DNA from: Syntrophomonadaceae bacterium | GTDB taxonomy: Bacteria; Bacillota; Syntrophomonadia; Syntrophomonadales; DTU052 | DNA: 32,472 bases | Direction: 5' to 3' | NCBI GenBank assembly: GCA_012729505.1 | Contig: JAAYDA010000065.1 | Location: 1 to 32,472 of the forward strand | Shown: positions 24,351-32,417 of the stretch, piece by piece | Layout of the letters: every line of letters starts with the position of its first letter | How positions within the stretch are numbered: the stretch's first letter is position 1 | Notes under the pieces: model-generated | The model's input: only the letters and a program-made list of their open reading frames with translations | What the model was told of the DNA's origin: nothing | The model's database searches: none | Made by a program: the position numbers and the translations under genes

Positions 24351-25769
24351 ATGTTAGATAAAGCTGTTATGTCCAAGGTTTTGGCCGAGGCGTTAAAAAA
24401 AGGCGGGGATTTCGCGGAAATTTATGTGGAAGGGAAAGACCTGACCGGGATTATTTGTGAAGATAAAAAAATCGAAAAGGTTAACAGCGGCAGAGAATCG
24501 GGAGCCGGAGTCCGGGTTATCTCCAACGGCAATACCGCTTATGCTTATACCAATGATCTTTCCGAGGGGGGACTTCTGGAGACGGCCCGTACCGTAGCTC
24601 ATGCAGCTTCCGGCGCGGACAGGGACATTACCATTGAACTTAATTCTCAGCATGGGCAGCTGGAAATGCCGTTTTTGAAGATGCCGGAGCAGTTCCCTTT
24701 TAAAGACAAGGTGCAGACTTTGCTGAGGGCGGATAAGGCGGCTCGGGCGGTGGGTCCGGAGATCAAGCAGGTTACGGTTGCTTTGTCGGATGTACACAAG
24801 AGATTCCAGATCGCCAATTCCCTGGGAGAATTGGTGGAGGATGAAGTGGTGAGAACCCGCTTTGTGATCAATGCCATCTCTGCCCGTGATGAAGTAATCC
24901 AGACGGGATTCGAAGCAGCGGGAGGAGTGACGGGCTGGGAGCTTCTCGACTGCAATAATGTAGAGGATATGGCCCGGCAAGCCGCTCAGCGGGCGGTTAT
25001 GATGCTGGATGCCAAGCCTGCTCCGGCGGGACGGATGCCGGTGGTGATGTCCAGCGAAGCAGGGGGTACCATGATTCATGAGGCTTGCGGCCATGGACTG
25101 GAGGCGGATCTTGTTCAAAAAGGCCTTTCTGTTTATTCCAAGATCGGGGAGGAAGTAGCCGCCCCCATAGTCAGTGTAGTTGATGATGCCAGCATTACCG
25201 GAAAAAACGGCTATGTGCGTTTTGATGATGAAGGGAGTCCGGGACGCAAAAAAGTACTGATTGAGAACGGGGTCCTGAAAGGTTATATGCATGACCGGCT
25301 TACGGCCCAAAAGGATGGGGTGGAGCCTACCGGTAACGGACGACGGGAGTCCTACCAGCACAAACCGATTCCGCGTATGACCAACACGTATATTGCTTCC
25401 GGTGAAGATGATCCCGAAACGATCATTAGGGAAACTGCCCGGGGGCTTTTGGTCAAGAAGATGGGCGGAGGGCAGGTTAACACCACCACCGGCGATTTTG
25501 TTTTTGATGTTCAGGAAGGTTACATTATTGAAAATGGAGAGATCAAATATCCGGTCCGAGGGGCTACCCTCACCGGCAATGGACCGGAAGTCCTTCGTAA
25601 TATAGATATGGTCGGCAATGATCTGGGATTTGCTATTGGTACCTGCGGCAAGGATGGACAGGGGGTGCCGGTGGCCGATGCTCAGCCCACCATTCGCATC
25701 AAAAGCATGACGGTGGGGGGAACCATGTCCGGAGACGGCCCGGAGATCAGAAGGATTCGCCGGGTTTAG
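24351..25769 (+). CDS. tldD: TldD metalloprotease subunit
   Basis: TldD pairs with TldE to form a zinc protease acting on unfolded or modified peptides. The 472-residue protein has the zinc motif HEACGH (H243, E244, H248 in MIHEACGHGLEADLVQKG), and typical GNGRRESYQHKPIPRMTNTY and GTCGKDGQGVPVADAQPT near the end, with the third ligand Cys. ATG 24351 has AAGGAGG seven bases upstream; an ATG at 24327 is in frame without a ribosome site. tldE follows after 28-46 bases. Confidence 0.96.
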   Translation: MLDKAVMSKVLAEALKKGGDFAEIYVEGKDLTGIICEDKKIEKVNSGRESGAGVRVISNGNTAYAYTNDLSEGGLLETARTVAHAASGADRDITIELNSQHGQLEMPFLKMPEQFPFKDKVQTLLRADKAARAVGPEIKQVTVALSDVHKRFQIANSLGELVEDEVVRTRFVINAISARDEVIQTGFEAAGGVTGWELLDCNNVEDMARQAAQRAVMMLDAKPAPAGRMPVVMSSEAGGTMIHEACGHGLEADLVQKGLSVYSKIGEEVAAPIVSVVDDASITGKNGYVRFDDEGSPGRKKVLIENGVLKGYMHDRLTAQKDGVEPTGNGRRESYQHKPIPRMTNTYIASGEDDPETIIRETARGLLVKKMGGGQVNTTTGDFVFDVQEGYIIENGEIKYPVRGATLTGNGPEVLRNIDMVGNDLGFAIGTCGKDGQGVPVADAQPTIRIKSMTVGGTMSGDGPEIRRIRRV

Positions 25770-25815
25770 CCCAGAACTTGAGGGTTAGTTATTAAGCGTG
25801 TTAGGGGGTCAAAAA

Positions 25816-27156
25816 TTGAAGGAAAAGCTATTGGAAGCCGGACGCCGGGCCGTGGAGCTGGCTAAGAAAACAGATGTTGAGGCTGAGGCCTTCGTTTTGC
25901 ATAGTGAGGATCTTACCATTGAAGCTCGGGACGGACAGATAGAAACCTTGAAGAAAGCCGAAGAAATCGGGCTGGGGATTCGGGTCCTGCGGGGAAGCCG
26001 TATCGGCTTCAGCTTTACTACCGATCTGAATCAGGCTGCCCTGGAGGAGACAATCAATCGCGCCCTGGAAGCTTCGCTCTACACCGCTGAGGATCCGTAT
26101 AATGTGCTGCCGGATCCAACCTCGGATTATCCCGCCATGAACACCTTTGATCCGGACCTTGAAAACACCGAATTGGAAGCCAAGGTGGAGTTGGCCCGGC
26201 AGATTGAGATCGAAGCTCGCCGCTATGATTCACGGATCAAGATTGTGGATAGCTCCGCATACCAGGATTCACGCTATTCCGTAGCTGTGGTCAATTCCCG
26301 GGGGATTGAGGCGTTTCAGAAGGCTGCTTACTGTGGTATCTATATATCGCTGATGGCCGAGGAAAATGGGGATGTACAAACGGGTTTTGCGGTGGAAGCC
26401 CGGCGTCGTTTAAAGGAAATGGATCCGGCTCAGGTAGGCAGGGAAGCGGCCTATAATGCAATCCGCAGTTTGGGAGCCAAAAGTGCCCCCTCCCGTTCCA
26501 TGCCCTGTATTATGGAACCATATGTGATGACGAATTTTCTGGGAGTACTGTCCGAGACCTTATCAGCAGATTCGGTACAGAAGGGGAAATCGGCTTTGCA
26601 GGGCAAATCAGGTCAGGTTATAGCCAGTCCTCAGGTATGTCTGGTGGATGACGGTACTTATGAAAACGGGATTTCTTCCTTTCCTTTTGATGGTGAAGGC
26701 TGGCCTTCCCAAAGGACGGTTTTGATTGATAATGGAATCCTGCACACTTTTTTGTATGATACTTATACTGCCGGCAAGGATAAGACCCAATCTACCGGTA
26801 ACGGAACCAGGGGATCATTTCGGGGACTGCCCAGTGTAGGAACAACCAATCTGTTTTTAAAACCAGGTGCCGAAGCACCCGCAAAGCTATGGGAAGACAT
26901 TGAAAGAGGATTGTATGTTACCCAGGTAATGGGGGTTCATACGGCGAATCCCATTTCCGGAGACTTTTCGCTGGGGGCCAGCGGGATCATGATTGAAAAG
27001 GGTCAGCTCACCTATCCGGTGCGCGGCTTGACTATAGCAGGCAATCTTTTTGCCTTCCTGCGTGATATCGAGGGAATAGCTGAAGACCTGCGCTTTTTTG
27101 GCGGAACCGGTTCTCCGACAGTACGGATAAAGGCCTTGAGCGTGGGAGGAGAGTAG
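25816..27156 (+). CDS. tldE: TldE/PmbA non-catalytic partner of TldD
   Basis: The protein is homologous to TldD but lacks HExxxH: the equivalent place reads PYVMTNFLGVLSETLSADSV. It has the TldE pattern SFPFDGEGWPSQRTVLIDNG, QSTGNGTRGSFRGLP and NPISGDFSLGASGIMIE. About 446 residues, normal. I place the start at TTG 25816 because TTAGGGGG lies about seven bases upstream; GTG 25798 is in frame but has a poor ribosome site. aroQ follows after 36 bases. Confidence 0.93.
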   Translation: MKEKLLEAGRRAVELAKKTDVEAEAFVLHSEDLTIEARDGQIETLKKAEEIGLGIRVLRGSRIGFSFTTDLNQAALEETINRALEASLYTAEDPYNVLPDPTSDYPAMNTFDPDLENTELEAKVELARQIEIEARRYDSRIKIVDSSAYQDSRYSVAVVNSRGIEAFQKAAYCGIYISLMAEENGDVQTGFAVEARRRLKEMDPAQVGREAAYNAIRSLGAKSAPSRSMPCIMEPYVMTNFLGVLSETLSADSVQKGKSALQGKSGQVIASPQVCLVDDGTYENGISSFPFDGEGWPSQRTVLIDNGILHTFLYDTYTAGKDKTQSTGNGTRGSFRGLPSVGTTNLFLKPGAEAPAKLWEDIERGLYVTQVMGVHTANPISGDFSLGASGIMIEKGQLTYPVRGLTIAGNLFAFLRDIEGIAEDLRFFGGTGSPTVRIKALSVGGE

Positions 27157-27192
27157 AGAAGACAGGAAGTGACCGGTGAGGGAGGGGACGGA

Positions 27193-27639
27193 ATGAAAAA
27201 AATAATGGTGATCAACGGGCCTAACCTAAATATGTTGGGCACTAGAGAGCCGGGGCTTTATGGCCGGGAGACCCTGGGTGAGATTGAAGAGCGAATGAGG
27301 GAATCGGCGGTGGAAAACGGCCTGGCCCTGGAATTTTTTCAATCGAACCACGAGGGAGAGCTGGTGGACAAAGTTCAGTCTTGTCAGGGCCGGGCGGATG
27401 CCATTATTATTAATGCCGGGGCCTTAAGCCATTACAGCATAAGTCTCCATGATGCTCTGCTGGCAGTGGACCTGCCGGTTATTGAAGTTCATTTGAGCAA
27501 CATCTACCGCCGGGAGGATTTCCGACACCAATCCCTTATTTCGGCAACCGCTGTGGGCGGCATATTTGGTTTCGGCAAAGACAGCTATTTACTTGCTTTG
27601 GCGGCAGCAATACGTTTGCTGCATGATGATGAGGAATAA
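27193..27639 (+). CDS. aroQ: 3-dehydroquinate dehydratase, type II
   Basis: AroQ removes water from 3-dehydroquinate, the step between AroB and AroE. The 148-residue protein shows NGPNLNMLGTREPGLYG with catalytic R18 and Y23, FFQSNHEGELVD, INAGALSHYSISLHDAL and EVHLSNIYRREDFRHQS with H100 and R111. ATG 27193 has GGAGGGG upstream; the frame is open to 27169 without a better site. The M24 peptidase gene starts two bases after the stop. Confidence 0.97.
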   Translation: MKKIMVINGPNLNMLGTREPGLYGRETLGEIEERMRESAVENGLALEFFQSNHEGELVDKVQSCQGRADAIIINAGALSHYSISLHDALLAVDLPVIEVHLSNIYRREDFRHQSLISATAVGGIFGFGKDSYLLALAAAIRLLHDDEE

Positions 27640-27640
27640 C

Positions 27641-28699
27641 ATGGGCAATAATACGAGAATAAATAATTTGCGAAAATTGATTAAGGACCAGGAGCTGGAT
27701 GGTTTACTGGTTACCGATCCGGCCAATGTTTTTTATCTGGCGTCCTTTTCCGGAGACGGTACCCTGCTGATTACTGATGAAGCTCAATTCCTGGTAACAG
27801 ACCGGCGCTATATTGAGCAGGCGGAGGCAGAGGCTCCGGAGTTTACCATTGGGGATATTGCAGAGACTGACTGGAAGCTGCTGACCCAAAAAGTGTCTCA
27901 GGTAGGTTTTGAAAGCGCTCACCTCACTTATCAGAGTTATCTGGTCTGGTCAGGCATAATAGGAGAAAAGCTGAAATCCACCAACATGCTGGTGGAGAAT
28001 CTGCGCATGATTAAGGATGAGGATGAGATTGAAAGGCTTCGGGGAGCGGTCCGAATCGGAGATGAGGTTTTCCAGGATGTTCTGGCAGAGATTCGCCCCG
28101 GAGTCAGTGAAAAACATCTGGCCACATATATTGAGCATCGTCTGCGGATACGGGGGTGTGACCGGGAGGCTTTTGATACTATTGCAGTGTCGGGACAGCG
28201 TTCCTCACTTCCGCATGGGAAGCCCTCGGAAAAAACCTTGGAGATTGGTGATTTGCTGACTCTGGATTATGGAGGTGTCTATCAAGGTTATTCCGGAGAT
28301 ATGACGCGAACCGTTGCGGTGAATAAATCCTGTCCCCGCATTCGCAACATTTATAGTTGGGTTCTGGAGGCACAGATGGCCGGAGTGGAGGCAGTTGCAC
28401 CTGGGAAAACATGCCGGGAGATTGACGGGGCCGTAAGGGAGGTATTTGAAAGAGCAAATCTGATTCAGCACTTTGCTCATTCTACCGGACATGGAGTCGG
28501 CCTGAATGTACATGAGCTTCCTTCGGTTTCCCGGAAAAATGACCGTATTTTGCAAGAAAACATGGTAATCACCATTGAGCCCGGACTCTATATACCAGGT
28601 TGGGGAGGAATCCGGATAGAAGATGTAGTATTAGTTAGGGGCAATTCCAACGGTCACGAGATATTGACCAATACTGTCAAGGATCTCTTGATCATCTGA
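27641..28699 (+). CDS. pepP: M24-family Xaa-Pro aminopeptidase
   Basis: The 352 residues contain an N-terminal creatinase-type domain (about 1-120, [20 protein letters not shown]) and the pita-bread catalytic domain. Metal ligands are D209 (LTLDYGG), D220 (YSGDMTRT), H284 ([12 protein letters not shown]), E313 (ITIEPGLY) and E327 (GIRIEDVV). These identify a proline-specific M24B peptidase. ATG 27641 has GAGG seven bases upstream. It lies between aroQ and efp, an arrangement common in Firmicutes. Confidence 0.94.
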   Translation: MGNNTRINNLRKLIKDQELDGLLVTDPANVFYLASFSGDGTLLITDEAQFLVTDRRYIEQAEAEAPEFTIGDIAETDWKLLTQKVSQVGFESAHLTYQSYLVWSGIIGEKLKSTNMLVENLRMIKDEDEIERLRGAVRIGDEVFQDVLAEIRPGVSEKHLATYIEHRLRIRGCDREAFDTIAVSGQRSSLPHGKPSEKTLEIGDLLTLDYGGVYQGYSGDMTRTVAVNKSCPRIRNIYSWVLEAQMAGVEAVAPGKTCREIDGAVREVFERANLIQHFAHSTGHGVGLNVHELPSVSRKNDRILQENMVITIEPGLYIPGWGGIRIEDVVLVRGNSNGHEILTNTVKDLLII

Positions 28700-28715
28700 A
28701 ACGGAGGGGATAGAA

Positions 28716-29273
28716 ATGATTTCAGTAAACGATTTCAAGACGGGCGTGACCGTTGAACTGGATGGTATGGTCTGGCAGGTGGTAGAATTCCAACACGTCA
28801 AACCTGGTAAAGGGGCAGCTTTTGTCAGAAGCAAGCTAAGAAACGTAAAAACTGGAGCGTCGGTAGAAAAAACTTTTCGGGGCGGCGAAAAAGTCCCCCG
28901 GGCCCGCCTGGACAAAAGTGAAATGCAGTACTTATACGGCGGTGGCAACGAATATTTTTTTATGGATAATAGCACCTATGAACAGGTGGCGATTTCACCG
29001 GAACAGTTGGGTGATGGGCTGAAGTGGCTCAAGGAAAACATGAATATTCAAGTGGTCATGTTCCGGGGGGAAATCATTGGTTTGGAGCTTCCCAACTTTG
29101 TGGAGCTGGAAGTTGTAGACACTGAGCCGGGTATTAAAGGTGATACCGCTTCCGGCGCCACCAAGCAGGCTACCCTGGAGACAGGGGCGAAGGTGCAAGT
29201 CCCTCTGTTTGTCAATGTCGGCGATGTGCTGAGGATAGATACACGAACCGGACAATATATGGAAAGAGCATGA
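28716..29273 (+). CDS. efp: Elongation factor P
   Basis: EF-P binds stalled ribosomes and helps form peptide bonds at polyproline. The 185-residue protein has the three OB/KOW-like domains and loop [10 protein letters not shown] with K32, the residue modified in Bacillus. ATG 28716 has GGAGGGG seven bases upstream. It is the last gene of the long plus-strand run; a terminator-like hairpin follows 200 bases later. Confidence 0.97.
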   Translation: MISVNDFKTGVTVELDGMVWQVVEFQHVKPGKGAAFVRSKLRNVKTGASVEKTFRGGEKVPRARLDKSEMQYLYGGGNEYFFMDNSTYEQVAISPEQLGDGLKWLKENMNIQVVMFRGEIIGLELPNFVELEVVDTEPGIKGDTASGATKQATLETGAKVQVPLFVNVGDVLRIDTRTGQYMERA

Positions 29274-29312
29274 TAGCAAAGTGAGGCGTTAGGCGAAACG
29301 GGGCAGATTCAG

Positions 29313-29354
29313 TCAGGACATAGGTAACAGAAATTGTTCAAGACATGGGTAACA
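29313..29354 (+). mobile_element. IS-end-like tandem repeat
   Basis: TCAGGACATAGGTAACA (29313-29329) and TCAAGACATGGGTAACA (29338-29354) are 15/17 identical with a 25-base period. Such repeated GACATRGGTAACA motifs resemble transposase-binding repeats at ends of IS481/IS3-like elements. No transposase gene is nearby, so this is probably a solitary end. Confidence 0.4.
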
Positions 29355-29472
29355 CTTCTTACAAAATAATAGATGAAGAAATCATAACGAATCTGCGTAA
29401 ATCTGTGTTAAGCAGCGTCTATAAAACCCTTAGTCGAGACTATTAGGAGAGATTTGGCTTCCGCATATGAAT

Positions 29473-29525
29473 AAAAGCGGAGATAGCGTTTAAGCCTGGC
29501 AGGCTGCCCGCCTGTCTCCGCTTTT
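29473..29525 (+). terminator. Terminator-like hairpin after efp
   Basis: Arms AAAAGCGGAGA (29473-29483) and TCTCCGCTTTT (29515-29525) pair perfectly, and TTTTTAT follows. The inside can form CAGGC/GCCTG (29500-29514) or, alternatively, AGCCT/AGGCT (29493-29505). It likely ends the aroQ-pepP-efp transcript. Confidence 0.65.
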
Positions 29526-29544
29526 TATCCGATGACTAATCTGT

Positions 29545-29583
29545 CCTTGGGCACCCGCCTCTATAGGCGGCGGGTGCCCAAGG
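29545..29583. repeat. 15-bp perfect inverted repeat
   Basis: CCTTGGGCACCCGCC (29545-29559) and its exact complement (29569-29583) enclose nine bases. No U-tract follows on either strand, so it is not a standard terminator. Confidence 0.6.
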
Positions 29584-29607
29584 GCAGTTAAGTCCCTGGA
29601 TTCGTGC

Positions 29608-29651
29608 GACTAAGATTCAGGTGGAGTTTTGACTCCACCTGAATCTTAGTC
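29608..29651. repeat. 20-bp perfect inverted repeat with 4-base loop
   Basis: The arms 29608-29627 and 29632-29651 are exactly complementary (starting GACTAAGATTCAGG) around TTTG. A T-rich stretch appears about 20 bases later (TTTATTTTTTTC). It could be a second terminator or a dispersed palindromic repeat. Confidence 0.7.
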
Positions 29652-29700
29652 TTACTTTATCGGTTTGATTTATTTTTTTCTGAATACACCAAGCCCCGCC

Positions 29701-30103
29701 ACATTTTTGCAGGATTATGTCAATGATCAGGAAAATGTCATAAAGAGACTGGCGGGAGGCACACATACTTTAGCAGAGATTTGGCTTCCAGCTTCGATCC
29801 GGATTGAATTCCACTTGCTCCCGGAATGAGAACCGGCAACCTCAACTGCTCGGATTCGGCCTCCGAGCAGCACACCGCCAATTCGCCCTCCATGGCTCAG
29901 GAGGCGGACTCGGGACCTCCTGTCCCTCGGCTGCTCTTCTGCCTCACCTTCGCAGGTGTTTGCTCGGTTCTCATCCCCACGGTCGCTACGCTGGAATTCA
30001 TCTCGTGTCTTCGCACCCGGTTTCCGGATTGTGGGATGACATTTTCCATGATGACTTATACCATGACATTATCGCTGATCAACAACACATTTCTGCAGGA
30101 TTA
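29701..30103. repeat. Nested flanking repeats around the structured block
   Basis: ACATTTTTGCAGGATTA (29701-29717) recurs as ACATTTCTGCAGGATTA (30087-30103), 16/17 in direct orientation. Inside them GGAAAATGTCAT (29730-29741) recurs inverted as ATGACATTTTCC (30036-30047). Together they bracket the hairpin-rich block like the ends of a small element. Confidence 0.45.
29805..30000. ncRNA. Candidate structured RNA or small non-coding element
   Basis: The block is closed by TGAATTCCA/TGGAATTCA (29805-29813 with 29992-30000) and by a 16-bp bulged stem (29823-29839 with 29960-29976). Inside are hairpins CTGCTCGGA/TCCGAGCAG (29846-29870), CCTCC/GGAGG (29887-29904), GGGAC/GTCCC (29912-29926) and CACCT/AGGTG (29945-29958). 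The open frames here are rich in Ser, His, Pro and Arg, overlap each other and lack ribosome sites, so they are not genes. A folded RNA, such as a HEARO-like element, or a MITE-like transposon are both possible; strand unknown. Confidence 0.35.
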
Positions 30104-30120
30104 ATTGCTATTCTTAATGG

Positions 30121-30126
30121 TATAAT
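30121..30126 (+). promoter_or_regulatory. -10 box placed for leaderless transcription of DUF1538 gene
   Basis: A perfect TATAAT ends seven bases before the ATG at 30134. Transcription would begin at or next to the ATG. No Shine-Dalgarno sequence is present. The -35 region is unclear and coincides with the repeat ending at 30103. Confidence 0.5.
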
Positions 30127-30133
30127 TTAGAAT

Positions 30134-31774
30134 ATGAAATTTTTCAACACACTTAAAGAGGTTTTTTTATCGTCGTTGCCGTTGGCAGTGATCATCATAA
30201 TTGTCTGTGGATTCATAGAGCCAATGGAAAACAGTTTCGATTATGTGAAGCTGGCCGTGGGGTATTTGGGTGTTGTAGTCGGACAGGCCTTTTTTTTAGA
30301 CGGGCTTGATATCAGCATTTTACCCATAGGAAAACTGGTGGGCAGTTCACTAATAAAGCTGAAAAAGGCGATTTTTATAATCCTGGTCGGCTTCTTGTTC
30401 GGACTTATGGGCACCGTGGCCGAACCGGCCCTTTGGGTTTTGGCGAAGCAGACCCACATGATATTGGATGGCGTAAACGAGTTAGTATTCGTATGGGTTC
30501 TAAGCAGCGGAATAGGCGTGTTCGTCGGGTTCGCACTGTTCAGAATTCTAAGAAACCTGGATATCAAAGTTGTTTTTATTGTACTATATATTTTAATATT
30601 TCTTATGGTCCCTTTTGTTCCCGAGGAGTTTATCGCCCTGGCTTTTGATGGCAGCGGTGCAACGACGGGTGATGTTTCGGTGCCGTTTATCCTCGCGCTG
30701 GGGTTGGGTATTTCGGCCACGATGTCAAAATCCAAAACTAACGACGATACTTTCGGAATAATTGGACTGGCGTCAGTGGGGCCGATTATGGCGCTGTTCA
30801 TTTACGGCATAATTTTGAAGGCAGGCTACGGCGGAACAATGCCCCCTGCCGGGGTATACAATCCGGGGGCAATAAATAATCTGGGCGAAATAATTGTTTC
30901 CAATTTGGGCAGCGTTGCCTTGGCGCTTTTACCGATTGTGCTTGTTTTTTTGCCATTTCAGCGTTTTTTGATTAAGCTGTCCAGAGCGGAACTTAGAAAG
31001 ATTATGCTGGGAATGATGGTCGTATACGTGGGGCTGCTCATCTTTCTGTCAGGAATTGACTTCGGTTTTGCGTTCGCGGCCAAATATATTGGTGAAGTAT
31101 TTTTGGATCCCACCCGCCCCGAGTGGTTTAAATGGCTGCTGCTGGTGATCGGATTTGTGCTGGGTATGGCTATAACGCTGTCAGAGCCAGCAGTCACCGT
31201 ACTGGGGAAACAACTTGAAGAAATAACCAATGGTCATATCAAGGAGATGGTCATACGTATAACATTAGCCATAGGCATAGGTTTTGCGGCGCTGATTTGT
31301 ATGGTGAAAATTCTAACCCAAATTAACATTCTCTGGTTTTTGGTTCCGCTTTATGCTATAGCATTGATCATGCTTAGATTTTCATCTAAGCTTTTCGTAG
31401 GCTTGGCCTTCGATTCCGGCGGTGTCACCGGGGGCGCGTTGACATCAGCGTTTTTAACCCCGCTTACGCTGGGGACGGCACAAGCTGTTGCCGCATCAGC
31501 AGGGCAGGGCGCCCAATCGGTTTTGACCAATGGGTTTGGAATAATAGCCTTTATCTCAGTTACCCCTTTAATAGCAGTGCAAACTTTAGGTATAATTTAT
31601 GATATACGGCTTAAGAAAGAACAGCGGCTCATTACTGAAGCCGAGTTAATGGAACTGGAGGAACTAACTTCGCTTGCCATGCATGCAGATAAAACGGAAA
31701 TAGATGATACGCAAAAAAAAGGCAAAGCTGACTATGAAGGCTCAGTCGGGGAGGTAAATGATTGCAATGAATAA
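30134..31774 (+). CDS. DUF1538 integral membrane protein, internally duplicated
   Basis: The 546-residue protein has about 12-14 hydrophobic segments and matches the DUF1538 family, of unknown substrate. Two homologous halves are visible: EPALWVLAKQ (97-106) against EPAVTVLGKQ (351-360); LAFDGSGATTG (169-179) against LAFDSGGVTGG (424-434); GIIGLASVGP (208-217) against GIIAFISVTP (469-478). Conserved E-P, D and G-rich re-entrant-like motifs in each half suggest a transporter or channel. A charged cytoplasmic tail (about 490-546) could bind the PII-like proteins encoded next. No ribosome site precedes the ATG. The gene overlaps the first PII-like gene. Confidence 0.85.
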   Translation: MKFFNTLKEVFLSSLPLAVIIIIVCGFIEPMENSFDYVKLAVGYLGVVVGQAFFLDGLDISILPIGKLVGSSLIKLKKAIFIILVGFLFGLMGTVAEPALWVLAKQTHMILDGVNELVFVWVLSSGIGVFVGFALFRILRNLDIKVVFIVLYILIFLMVPFVPEEFIALAFDGSGATTGDVSVPFILALGLGISATMSKSKTNDDTFGIIGLASVGPIMALFIYGIILKAGYGGTMPPAGVYNPGAINNLGEIIVSNLGSVALALLPIVLVFLPFQRFLIKLSRAELRKIMLGMMVVYVGLLIFLSGIDFGFAFAAKYIGEVFLDPTRPEWFKWLLLVIGFVLGMAITLSEPAVTVLGKQLEEITNGHIKEMVIRITLAIGIGFAALICMVKILTQINILWFLVPLYAIALIMLRFSSKLFVGLAFDSGGVTGGALTSAFLTPLTLGTAQAVAASAGQGAQSVLTNGFGIIAFISVTPLIAVQTLGIIYDIRLKKEQRLITEAELMELEELTSLAMHADKTEIDDTQKKGKADYEGSVGEVNDCNE

Positions 31775-32081
31775 TCATTTAGACGGCTTGGTTTTTTTGA
31801 CGGTGATAGCCGGAAGGAAGCAAAAGAGCCTGCTATTAGATGCGCTTACAGAGGCGGGAGGGCGGCTGGTAAATATCGTATACGGAAGAGGGACTGTCGA
31901 TGCCAATTACCTTAAATGCATATTTGGGTTGGTGCCGGAAGAATCCAAAGTGGTAATAATCTGCCTGTTGCCTGGCATAAAATCCGATGCCGTGTTGGAA
32001 ATGCTGATTAAGAAGTTTCGTTTTGACAAGCCAAATACAGGAATTGCCTTCACTATACCGGTAGCAAAGTTATCAATTTAA
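31767..32081 (+). CDS. PII-like signalling protein, first copy
   Basis: The roughly 104-residue protein has the PII ferredoxin-like pattern: VFLTVIAGRKQKSLLLDALT, then GGRLVNIVYGRGTV, a short T-loop region, SKVVIICLLPGIKSDAVLEM and KPNTGIAFTIPVAKL at the end. The classic K-x-E-x-x-T-loop with Tyr51 is not present. ATG 31767 is used (ATGAATAA overlap with the DUF1538 stop), GGGGAGG 12 bases upstream; ATG 31758 is closer to that site and also possible. It should be a small-molecule sensor for the membrane partner; ligand unknown. Confidence 0.8.
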   Translation: MNNHLDGLVFLTVIAGRKQKSLLLDALTEAGGRLVNIVYGRGTVDANYLKCIFGLVPEESKVVIICLLPGIKSDAVLEMLIKKFRFDKPNTGIAFTIPVAKLSI

Positions 32082-32099
32082 ATACAGAGGAATGAAAAA

Positions 32100-32417
32100 A
32101 TGGAAAAAAGCGAAAATATGAAAGCTCTGTTTGTAATCGTTAACGCCGGCTTCGCCGACGAGGTGGTGGACATCGCTCACCAGGCAGGTGCACGTGGAGG
32201 GACAATTATAAACGCCCGCGGTATCGGCCCGGTGCATAAATCTATTATGGGTATTACCGTAGACACTGAAAAGGAAATAGTATTAAGTGTCGTAAGCGGG
32301 GATACAGCAGAAAAAATTATGGCTGCCATCAAAGAAAAGGCAGGATTGAAATCCCCTGCCAAAGGTATTTGCTTTACTATGCCGGTTGAAAAACACTTGT
32401 TTAACAGCAGCTACTAG
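32100..32417 (+). CDS. PII-like signalling protein, second copy
   Basis: The 105-residue protein has ALFVIVNAGFADEVVDIAHQ, then AGARGGTIINARGIGP, EKEIVLSVVSGDTAEKIM and AKGICFTMPVEK. The order beta-alpha-beta, loop, beta-alpha-beta is that of PII proteins, and ARGGTI is typical. It is clearly different from the first copy (under about one third identical by eye), so the pair may form heteromers or sense different states. ATG 32100 follows AGAGGA by about ten bases. The 55 bases to the window edge hold no gene. Confidence 0.85.
   Translation: MEKSENMKALFVIVNAGFADEVVDIAHQAGARGGTIINARGIGPVHKSIMGITVDTEKEIVLSVVSGDTAEKIMAAIKEKAGLKSPAKGICFTMPVEKHLFNSSY

Larger units (their letters stand above)
29448..29789 (+). 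repeat. 15-bp direct repeat bracketing the hairpin cluster
   Basis: AGAGATTTGGCTTCC occurs exactly at 29448-29462 and 29775-29789. The 312 bases between hold three strong hairpins and no gene. This may mark a duplication or an inserted block. Confidence 0.5.

Noticed and set aside
24393-25361. 322-codon open frame antisense to tldD
   Set aside because: The composition is that of a shadow frame, and tldD is certain on the other strand.
29804-30130. Two overlapping plus-strand open frames of about 100 codons
   Set aside because: They are rich in Ser, His, Arg and Pro, lack ribosome sites and lie over the hairpin block; they are by-products of GC-rich repeat sequence.
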